The notes under the pieces are model-generated. The model saw only the letters and a program-made list of their open reading frames with translations, searched no databases and was not told where the DNA came from. Positions 33,183-39,066 of a stretch of DNA of 39,066 nucleotides are shown here, piece after piece. The stretch is from Candidatus Heimdallarchaeota archaeon (GTDB taxonomy: Archaea > Asgardarchaeota > Heimdallarchaeia > Heimdallarchaeales > Heimdallarchaeaceae), in contig JAEOTE010000159.1 in the NCBI GenBank assembly GCA_016839945.1, forward strand, positions 1-39,066, in the 5' to 3' direction. Position 1 is the stretch's first letter. Every line of letters starts with the position of its first letter. Position numbers and translations under genes: made by a program.

Positions 33183-33749
33183 TTAAACAGCATAAAGTTT
33201 TTTCAACAATACTTCTCTTGCTAATGATTGAAAAGCTCTCTTAACTCCTATACCCTCTATAGCTATTGTTTCATAAACAGGAACATTTGTACCTAAATCT
33301 AATGCATCAACTAATTCACTTTTTGGCATTGCATCAGGAGCATCTCTTTTATTCAATGCTAATATGATGGGTATTTCAGTACCTATTTTATCTCCTAATT
33401 CCTTCTTCAGTTCTTCTGCTGATTCAACGTTATCTGCAAGCATTGCTCGTGAGGAATCTGCAACAAAAAGCAATCCGTCAACCCCTTTAAGAACTAGAGA
33501 TCTTTGGTGTCTATGACGTCTTTGTCCTGCAACTGTATATATGTCTAGTATAACTGATGATGTTGCCATAAATGGACTAAAATCGAAGTAGATAGTTCTT
33601 CCAGAAGGATCTTCAATACTATTTAATCCTCCTTTTTTTATTCCAGTTACATCTGTATGTAGTCTCTTTAGTAGTGTAGTTTTTCCGGATAAGCTTGGTC
33701 CTACAAAAACCATCTTAAAATGCATTTTTCCTGAAGCGTCTTTTCTCAT
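33183..33749 (-). CDS. Small Ras-like GTPase, MglA/Arf-like
   Basis: A 188-residue small GTPase. G1 is GPSLSGKTT (17-25), G3 is TVAGQ (72-76; MglA has TVPGQ), G4 is NKRD (133-136), and the G5 region is TIAIEGIGVKRAF. The long effector segment (FDFSPFMATSSVILDIYTV) resembles MglA more than Ras or Rab. There is no C-terminal prenylation cysteine (ends KKLYAV). The gene follows a Roadblock gene by 54 bp on the same strand, matching the MglB-MglA layout in which the Roadblock protein is the GTPase-activating partner. In bacteria this pair sets cell polarity; in Asgard archaea its role is unknown. Confidence 0.92.
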   Translation of the reverse strand: MRKDASGKMHFKMVFVGPSLSGKTTLLKRLHTDVTGIKKGGLNSIEDPSGRTIYFDFSPFMATSSVILDIYTVAGQRRHRHQRSLVLKGVDGLLFVADSSRAMLADNVESAEELKKELGDKIGTEIPIILALNKRDAPDAMPKSELVDALDLGTNVPVYETIAIEGIGVKRAFQSLAREVLLKKLYAV

Positions 33750-33803
33750 GTTGTCCCCATCAACTCTTAATGTTGTCTCTCTACGATTCTTGGTCCCTTG
33801 TTT

Positions 33804-34106
33804 CTATGCTCTTTTTTCTCTTAATACGATTAATACATAATCATTTTCTGGAGCAACTAATATTTCCCCTTGTGTTGTGTCTAGTGTGAAAAAATTAAGT
33901 TCCCCTTCATTCAATTCTGTAACTACTGCCTTTGCTCTACCTACGAGAGAAGCAACCAAAGCAGATACATTTTCTCTCATTTCCATACTTAGATTTTGAG
34001 TACTAGCTATTGGTAAACCATCATTGCTAGTTATAATTACTCCTCTAACTCCTGGATGCGATTCTAGTGACTTGAGAGTCTCTTCAAATTGCTTTTGTGA
34101 TATCAT
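33804..34106 (-). CDS. Roadblock/LC7 protein, MglB-like partner of the GTPase
   Basis: A 100-residue Roadblock/LC7 domain protein: N-terminal helix (SQKQFEETLKSLES), GVRGVIITSNDGLPIAST hairpin, long helix with VSALVASLVGRAKAVV, ELNFFTLDTTQGEILVAPE sheet, and a final ENDYVLIVLRE. It is expected to dimerise and bind the small GTPase encoded 54 bp downstream. AAGGAG lies about 8 nt before the ATG. About 190 bp of non-coding DNA separates it from the divergent Pcm gene; that gap probably holds both promoters and nothing else is visible in it. Confidence 0.92.
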   Translation of the reverse strand: MISQKQFEETLKSLESHPGVRGVIITSNDGLPIASTQNLSMEMRENVSALVASLVGRAKAVVTELNEGELNFFTLDTTQGEILVAPENDYVLIVLREKRA

Positions 34107-34293
34107 TAGATTTTCTCCTTTGCTATAAGTGATTCTTTTATTAATTAACTTTATCTATATTTAAGACTGTTATATAGTTAATGCGATGTATCTTTAAAAA
34201 TTATTGATAGTATTAAACCATCCTATTTTACACAAATTTAATTAAGTACAAACAATAATGGAAAATAAGTTAAAGCTAATCTGTGGTTTCTAG

Positions 34294-34974
34294 ATGTCTT
34301 CTCATGATGATTTATTGAAAGAAAAAATGCAAACTCTTTCTAAATTAAGAAATCAAAAAGTGATTGTAACAGAAAGAATGGAGCAAGCTTATCTTAAAGT
34401 TCCAAGAGAAGAATTTGTTTTGGAGAAACATAAAGATCGAGCGTACATTGACACACCTCTTCCTATCCTTTCTAATCAAACTATTTCAGCTATACACATG
34501 GTTATGATTTATGTCTCACCTTCTTGTGCAGATCCACAAATTGGACAAAAAGTACTAGAAGTAGGAGCAGGAAGCGGATACAATGCAGCGATGTTTGCTG
34601 AAATGGTAGCTCCTGAGGGAGTGGATAATCCGGGACATGTTTATGCCATAGAAATAATTCCGGAATTAGTGGAATTTGCAAAATCAAATATTGAAAGGAC
34701 AGGATATTCCGATAGAGTAACAATAATTGCAAGTGATGGAGGAAGCGGTTATCTTGCAGAACAACCTTTCGATATAATTTCTGTAGCTGCTGCGAGTAAA
34801 AAAGTTCCACCTCCTCTACTCGAACAACTTACCATTAATGGAAAATTAATCATTCCTTGTGGAAGAATGTTTTATCAAGAACTTCTAATCATTGAAAAGC
34901 AACCTGATGGAAGCTTTTCAGAAAGGAATCTAGGTGGGGTTGCTTTTGTTCCATTAACTGGTAAATATGGTTAA
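34294..34974 (+). CDS. pcm: Protein-L-isoaspartate O-methyltransferase
   Basis: This enzyme repairs proteins by methylating isoaspartyl residues. The 226 residues carry the family signatures: VPREEFVLEKHKDRAYIDTPLPI near 35, TISAIHMVMI near 64, SAM motif VLEVGAGSGYNAAMFAE near 87, HVYAIEIIPELVEFAKSNI, and the late LIIPCGRMFYQELLII. The length is usual. It starts with ATG. The next gene (FEN1) begins 65 bp downstream on the same strand. Confidence 0.94.
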   Translation: MSSHDDLLKEKMQTLSKLRNQKVIVTERMEQAYLKVPREEFVLEKHKDRAYIDTPLPILSNQTISAIHMVMIYVSPSCADPQIGQKVLEVGAGSGYNAAMFAEMVAPEGVDNPGHVYAIEIIPELVEFAKSNIERTGYSDRVTIIASDGGSGYLAEQPFDIISVAAASKKVPPPLLEQLTINGKLIIPCGRMFYQELLIIEKQPDGSFSERNLGGVAFVPLTGKYG

Positions 34975-35039
34975 AATACTCTATGTAGGCAAGTTTTTTA
35001 ACTTCTAAGTAATATAGAAATTGTTTGGTGAAAACTTGT

Positions 35040-36077
35040 ATGGGCGTTAAAAAAATAAGTGATTTGTTTAAAGGAACCCCCATAAATTTAGACCAGCTAA
35101 GACAAAAGAAATTAGCTGTAGATGCGTATAATATAATATATCAATTTCTTGCTTCAATAAGGGGTGTTGACGGTAGTCCACTATCTGATACTGAGGGAAC
35201 AATCACTAGTCATCTGTCTGGTTTATTATATCGAAATGCAAGACTCCTTGAAAAAGGAATACAGTTAGTATATGTCTTTGATGGAAAACCTTCGGAGTTG
35301 AAAAGAGAGGAGATTAAGCGAAGAGCAGAAATAAAAAGAAAAGCTAGAGAGGAACTAGAAGAAGCTCTTGAACGTGGTGATTTAGCAAGAGCTCGAGTTG
35401 TTGCTCAAAGGACAAGTGTTCTAACAAGTTCAATGGTTGAAGACAGTAAGAAGTTACTAAATTTATTAGGTATTCCTGTTGTTGAAGCTCCACAAGAAGG
35501 TGAAGCTCAAGCTGCATATCTAGTAAATCAAAAGAAAGTTTGGGGTGTTGCATCTCAAGATTATGACAGTCTTCTATTCGGTTCCCATGTTTTAATAAGA
35601 AATTTAACACTTTCAGGACGTAGAAGACTTCCTCGAACTAATACATACATAACTGTGAATGTAGAAGAATTCCATCAGAATGAATTATTAAGAATCCTAG
35701 AAATCACAAGGGAACAACTAGTAGATATGTCTATTCTAATTGGTACAGATTTCAATCCAGATGGTGTAAAAGGCATAGGTCCAAAAACAGCATATAAGTT
35801 AATAAGAAAACATGGAAACCTGGAGACAACAATTGAAAAAGAAGATAAAGTGTCACTTGATTTAGATATTAATGAAGTGCGAGACATTTTCCTAAATCCA
35901 GTAACCACTGATGATTATAACATCTCATTTAAAACGATTGATGTTGAAGGAGCTGTTCAATTCCTCTGCGAAGAAAGAGGTTTCAGTAAAGAAAGAGTTA
36001 GAAGCACTTTAGAAAAAGCTAAGAAAGGTCAAGATGCAACTTTAAGACAAAAGAGTCTTGATTCTTTTTTTAATTGA
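35040..36077 (+). CDS. fen: Flap endonuclease 1 (FEN1)
   Basis: FEN1 removes 5' flaps during Okazaki-fragment maturation and repair. The N block contains LAVDAYNIIYQFL and YVFDGKPSELKREEI; the I block contains APQEGEAQAAYLV, SQDYDSLLFG and ILIGTDFNPDGVKGIGPKTAYKLI with the helix-hairpin-helix. The C terminus ends in the PCNA-binding PIP box QKSLDSFF. The start is the ATG at 35040 (MGVKK), not the in-frame TTG at 35025, because Gly2 is conserved and lies in the active site. Its end touches the downstream methyltransferase. Confidence 0.96.
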   Translation: MGVKKISDLFKGTPINLDQLRQKKLAVDAYNIIYQFLASIRGVDGSPLSDTEGTITSHLSGLLYRNARLLEKGIQLVYVFDGKPSELKREEIKRRAEIKRKAREELEEALERGDLARARVVAQRTSVLTSSMVEDSKKLLNLLGIPVVEAPQEGEAQAAYLVNQKKVWGVASQDYDSLLFGSHVLIRNLTLSGRRRLPRTNTYITVNVEEFHQNELLRILEITREQLVDMSILIGTDFNPDGVKGIGPKTAYKLIRKHGNLETTIEKEDKVSLDLDINEVRDIFLNPVTTDDYNISFKTIDVEGAVQFLCEERGFSKERVRSTLEKAKKGQDATLRQKSLDSFFN

Positions 36078-36085
36078 GGATTCAA

Positions 36086-37330
36086 ATGACAACACAATTT
36101 AACACATTCATTCAACTAGGTTCAAATAGAAATCTCTCGAAATTTGAGCTCTCTTGTATTTTAGAAAAATTGAATGTAGATGAAGTTAACTTCATGGAAT
36201 GGAGACATTATGTTTTTCTATCCCTTGATTCATCAGAACAAAAATCTTTTTTCAAAACTCTTGACTTCTCTGGAAGCATTGTTAAAGCAGGCACTCTTAG
36301 TTTTAGCGTAAAAAAATCTGATGAAACTCTCTGGAAGGATATTTTTCTAGACTCTTTCACTAGGAAACTGGATGAAGCCTCTATTCCAATGAATAAAAAA
36401 CTAAAATTCTCGATTAATATACAAAGTCGATCTTTAGACTTCAAGAAGAAGATTAGTAATAATATAAGAAGAAAATTAAATCGGTATTTTAGAGAAAGAA
36501 AAACACAAGTCAAAATATTACCAACTAAAAAAATTTCAGCTGATTTAACACCTTTTCAGTTTTATAAAGAAAATATGTTAAAGCGAGGTTTGGAGATTTT
36601 TTGCTTTGATATAAAATCTAAGATGTTTTTTGGTTTCACTTCTTGGGTTACTAATCCCTTTAAGGATATAAAACAAGATGAAGAGAGACCAGAGAGATTT
36701 TTCACTCATGGTACTTCAATCAAACTCTCAAGAACTTTAGTTAATCTTTCACAAACTCCAAAAGATGGAATAATGCTTGATCCTTTCTGTGGAACAGGAA
36801 CAATACTCATTGAAGGCTTAAAACAGGAAGTGAAAGTGATAGGAATAGATAAAGATCCTAAATGTGTTAGAGCAACCAAAGCCAATCTAAACCATTTTTC
36901 AGAACAATTTCATTCACGTGAAAAAATGAAAGAGAAGTGGTCAGTATACATGAAAGATTCCAGATATGTTAAAGATACGATAGAAGAAGAAGTAGATAGT
37001 ATCGTAACAGAACCTTATCTAGGGCCCTTCTTGAAAAAATTACCCAAAATTGATGAAGCAAAAGAAATCATGATAGATTTAGAAAAGTTGTATGTTAAGG
37101 TTTTGAATGAATGTGTAAAGCTACTAAAAACCGGTGGAAAAATAATATTCATAATTCCAGAATATAAATATCCCTCAAATCTTCAAATTTCCCCTGATAT
37201 ATCTTCCATTGCAAACAAAACTAAACTTTGGCTTACTGAAAAAAGCAAGTTTTTTAGTTTAGACTTACCAATTGAAATTGGGAGAAAACACAACATAATC
37301 AACAGAAAGCTTATAGTTCTAACCAAATAA
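36086..37330 (+). CDS. Trm11-like SAM methyltransferase (THUMP-family relative)
   Basis: A 414-residue protein similar to the archaeal tRNA-G10 methyltransferase/Trm11 group. The N-terminal 160 residues resemble a divergent THUMP-containing region that should bind RNA. The methyltransferase core has GIMLDPFCGTGTILIEGL (DPFCGTGT at 232-239), VIGIDKDPKCVRATKANL and the catalytic-loop TEPYLGP at 308-314 in place of the usual (D/N)PPY. C-terminal IFIIPEY and a basic strand close the fold. ATG 36086 is chosen: GAGGAT lies about 5 nt upstream, overlapping the FEN1 stop. It may modify position 10 of tRNA or another RNA; the motif change makes the product uncertain. Confidence 0.8.
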   Translation: MTTQFNTFIQLGSNRNLSKFELSCILEKLNVDEVNFMEWRHYVFLSLDSSEQKSFFKTLDFSGSIVKAGTLSFSVKKSDETLWKDIFLDSFTRKLDEASIPMNKKLKFSINIQSRSLDFKKKISNNIRRKLNRYFRERKTQVKILPTKKISADLTPFQFYKENMLKRGLEIFCFDIKSKMFFGFTSWVTNPFKDIKQDEERPERFFTHGTSIKLSRTLVNLSQTPKDGIMLDPFCGTGTILIEGLKQEVKVIGIDKDPKCVRATKANLNHFSEQFHSREKMKEKWSVYMKDSRYVKDTIEEEVDSIVTEPYLGPFLKKLPKIDEAKEIMIDLEKLYVKVLNECVKLLKTGGKIIFIIPEYKYPSNLQISPDISSIANKTKLWLTEKSKFFSLDLPIEIGRKHNIINRKLIVLTK

Positions 37331-37346
37331 AAAAAGAATAAATTCT

Positions 37347-37613
37347 TTAATCTTCTCCGACAGCTAAGAATCCCATATCTTGTGTCATTTTATGGATTCT
37401 TCTTTTCGTTTTTGATATCCAGCTTACGTGAACTAATCCTTGGTTCTCTAGAGTCATCAAAGCTTTGTTTAACTCTGAATCAGAATAATCTCCATACATG
37501 TCTTTTAATGAATTATCTAAATCATTTTCAAGAATTACTCCTCCTCTTTTATCCAAAATAGCAAGAATACAGGATTTCAAGGGAGTAACCTTCCACATCT
37601 CGTCAGAAGTCAT
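37347..37613 (-). CDS. Small winged-helix protein
   Basis: About 88 residues, predicted winged helix: LKSCILAILDKRGGVILENDL, a second helix pair with YSDSELNKALMTLENQGLVHVSWI (recognition helix and wing). It matches no specific family I can name. ATG 37613 (MTSDEMW) is preferred; in-frame ATG 37646 and another start at 37667 exist but add hydrophobic residues that look untranslated. It is divergent from the small membrane protein gene at 37730 and could regulate it, by position only. Confidence 0.62.
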   Translation of the reverse strand: MTSDEMWKVTPLKSCILAILDKRGGVILENDLDNSLKDMYGDYSDSELNKALMTLENQGLVHVSWISKTKRRIHKMTQDMGFLAVGED

Positions 37614-37729
37614 TATACAGTAATATACTGTTAAGTTTAAATGCATTATGATTGAGAGAAAAACCAATTACAAAGTAACCTCTTAAAGTAAAACTTTTAA
37701 TAAGTAATTTTTTGAAGTCTTCAATCATC

Positions 37730-37915
37730 ATGAATACGCGAGAAAGAATATACCTGACATTTTTTCTATCGATAGGCATTATTTTGCTTTTAATAGCAAT
37801 TGTTCAGTTACAAGCTTTTTACTATGGTCAGATTAGCAATCTTTTACTTAATACCGATATTCGCAATTTCTTAACACCTTATTTAGCAGGATTTCCAACA
37901 CCCTTTGGTGGATAA
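37730..37915 (+). CDS. Small single-span membrane protein
   Basis: A 61-residue protein with one membrane helix (LTFFLSIGIILLLIAIVQLQAF, about residues 8-30) and a short tail ending FPTPFGG. No family recognised. ATG 37730 (MNTRERIY) is chosen; an in-frame ATG at 37712 would add six residues. The polyferredoxin gene begins 19 bp downstream on the same strand, so the small protein is probably a partner or anchor of that redox protein. Confidence 0.62.
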   Translation: MNTRERIYLTFFLSIGIILLLIAIVQLQAFYYGQISNLLLNTDIRNFLTPYLAGFPTPFGG

Positions 37916-37934
37916 TTAGGAACAGTGATAGAAA

Positions 37935-38867
37935 ATGGCAACAAAGCAAATAAAAAACAAACTTACTGTAGCTTTAAGACCAATAAGTAATCATCGAATA
38001 AGGATAATTAGACTTATTGTTCAATTCATTATGTTTGGTCTTATTAATGGATTAGTTTTTGGTTTATCCAGATCAGCTGTTCTTCTTCCAATTGAATATC
38101 CAACAGGAGGTCAATTTACAACAGTTTGGAATGCTTTTGAAGCTTTACAGTATGCCATAACCTTCTGGGTTTTTCCATACTTAGCAATATCTATCTTCGT
38201 TCTATTTGGAACAATATTCGGCAAAACCTCTTGTGGTTGGATGTGTCCATTTGGATTATTTCAGGATTTGTTTAGCTACATCCCAATAAAGAAGAAAAAA
38301 GTTTCAAGACCTACAAATAAAAGTTTGAGTAGAATAGGATTAACTTTAGTAATTTTTATTATTATTTTCTCGTTCATAATAGGTATTACTTATAGCCGAA
38401 ACCCAACTGAAGCACAAAAAGCAGCATTTGGAGCTGGTAAAGATATGCCTTATAGTGTAGTTGATCCAGTAGCAACCCTATTTGCTACACTGTATTATTA
38501 TTTAAGGTGGGGAATGCAACGAGAATCTTTAGGAGCAGAAATTGGGGATTGGAGATTTATTTTCTTCCTTCGATTATTCATCTTAATTGCAGTATTAATA
38601 CTAATAACACTATATCCTCGAGCATATTGCAGGTGGATCTGTCCAAGTGGTGCAATATTGGGAATATTCAGTAAATACAGTTTGTTTGGAATGAGAATCA
38701 ACAAAAACCGGTGTGTTAGTGGATGTAATGATTGTGAACAAGCATGTCCAGTTCAAGTTCCTATCCTCACATTTGATAAAGATATTACGAATAAAATGTG
38801 TACGAACTGTGGGGAATGCATTGATGCTTGCAAAGAAGGAGCACTAAAACTTACGTTTAGGTTCTAG
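37935..38867 (+). CDS. NapH/CcoG-type membrane polyferredoxin
   Basis: A membrane-bound 4Fe-4S electron carrier of the NapH/NosR-C/CcoG group. Membrane helices are at about 23-45, 74-98, 134-155 and 210-230. Two CxxxCP motifs follow helices: CGWMCPFG near 103 and CRWICPSG near 236. The C-terminal part is a 2[4Fe-4S] ferredoxin: CVSGCNDCEQACP near 261-273 and CTNCGECIDACKEG near 290-303. Such proteins pass electrons from quinol or other donors to a reductase. No catalytic partner is in the window, so the acceptor is unknown. It is probably cotranscribed with the small membrane protein upstream. Confidence 0.87.
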   Translation: MATKQIKNKLTVALRPISNHRIRIIRLIVQFIMFGLINGLVFGLSRSAVLLPIEYPTGGQFTTVWNAFEALQYAITFWVFPYLAISIFVLFGTIFGKTSCGWMCPFGLFQDLFSYIPIKKKKVSRPTNKSLSRIGLTLVIFIIIFSFIIGITYSRNPTEAQKAAFGAGKDMPYSVVDPVATLFATLYYYLRWGMQRESLGAEIGDWRFIFFLRLFILIAVLILITLYPRAYCRWICPSGAILGIFSKYSLFGMRINKNRCVSGCNDCEQACPVQVPILTFDKDITNKMCTNCGECIDACKEGALKLTFRF

Positions 38868-38872
38868 TGTTA

Positions 38873-38906
38873 CCTTATTTCTTTCCTATTTTTTTCCTAA
38901 TTTTTT
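38873..38906 (+). terminator. T-rich terminator after the polyferredoxin gene
   Basis: Three T-rich runs (the longest seven T, 38889-38895) follow the stop codon within 40 bp, a typical archaeal termination region. The remaining 160 bp to the window end show no gene. Confidence 0.45.
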
Positions 38907-39066
38907 GCGATTAAATTATTTCAAAGTTTCTGACATTAAATACTCAATTCTAATAGAGAATATTAGAAAGGAAAGTTATTTTTCCTTGTACATGTAAAGC
39001 TTGAGTAATTGTTATAATACAAAATCTACAATCCTCACAAATTTAAAGATGTAGTAGTATCTAAAA

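Noticed and set aside
34502..34810. Minus-strand open frame inside pcm
   Set aside because: Shadow of a clear Pcm frame; Leu/Gln-rich low-complexity translation with no motif.
35344..35610. Minus-strand open frame inside FEN1
   Set aside because: Antisense shadow of conserved FEN1 motifs.
1..39066. CRISPR array, insertion sequence, integrase or phage genes
   Set aside because: No regularly spaced direct repeats, transposase motifs or att-like repeats beside the tRNAs were seen on reading.

Overview
This is an AT-rich archaeal chromosome segment, most likely from an Asgard archaeon; the exact lineage cannot be fixed from the sequence alone. The archaeal signs are an ArcS-RaSEA archaeosine pair, aEF1B beside a COG2888 zinc-ribbon protein, FEN1, Trm5, a CTP-type riboflavin kinase with RibL, geranylgeranyl lipid enzymes, an intron-containing tRNA and BRE/TATA promoters. 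The Asgard signs are Roadblock/LC7 proteins, an MglA/Arf-like small GTPase, longin-like two-domain proteins, a translin and many charged coiled-coil proteins. There is no phage, IS element, CRISPR array or other clear mobile DNA. Genes are dense, and no gene-free stretch exceeds 300 bases. ATG, GTG and TTG starts all occur, and Shine-Dalgarno sites of the GAGGTG/GAGGA type decide several of them.

Layout. 1-2.0 kb: a 5'-cut iron-sulfur L-serine dehydratase followed by an ornithine-cyclodeaminase-family dehydrogenase. 2.0-7.3 kb: poorly known proteins (TPR protein, Cys-rich protein, charged orphan, zinc ribbon, C2-like protein, V4R-like protein) around a geranylgeranyl-reductase-family flavoprotein. 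7.4-11.2 kb: the translation pair COG2888/aEF1B, a soluble GAF-GAF-PAS histidine kinase and a longin/Roadblock-like protein. 11.2-15.7 kb: archaeosine synthase genes arcS and RaSEA in one operon, tRNA-Lys(UUU), an orphan amino-methyltransferase and an isochorismatase-fold protein lacking its cysteine. 15.8-18.6 kb: a riboflavin-to-FAD operon (riboflavin kinase with winged helix, FAD synthase with winged helix) followed by glycerate 2-kinase. 18.6-24.3 kb: translin, prenyl diphosphate synthase, CinA-like protein, GPN-loop GTPase, cis-prenyltransferase, a NYN-like protein and a COG1340 coiled coil. 24.4-30.3 kb: Roadblock protein, nicotinate phosphoribosyltransferase, coiled coil, DUF371, Trm5, longin-like protein and intron-bearing tRNA-Lys(CUU). 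30.4-34.1 kb: 4-TM protein, SDR, CapK-like adenylating enzyme and an MglA/MglB-like GTPase-Roadblock operon. 34.3-39.0 kb: Pcm, FEN1, a Trm11-like methyltransferase, a winged-helix protein, and a small membrane protein with a NapH-type polyferredoxin.

Shared themes. tRNA maturation recurs (ArcS/RaSEA, Trm5, a Trm11-like enzyme and both lysine tRNAs). The two tRNA-Lys genes carry an identical 20-bp upstream element. Isoprenoid lipid synthesis is represented by a trans-prenyl synthase, a cis-prenyl synthase and a reductase. Small-GTPase signalling is represented by the GTPase, two Roadblock proteins and two longin-like proteins. The most interesting points are the GTPase/Roadblock operon with its scattered longin-like relatives, the winged-helix riboflavin/FAD operon with a palindrome near its expected transcription start, three enzyme-fold proteins that seem to have lost catalytic residues, and the shared tRNA promoter.
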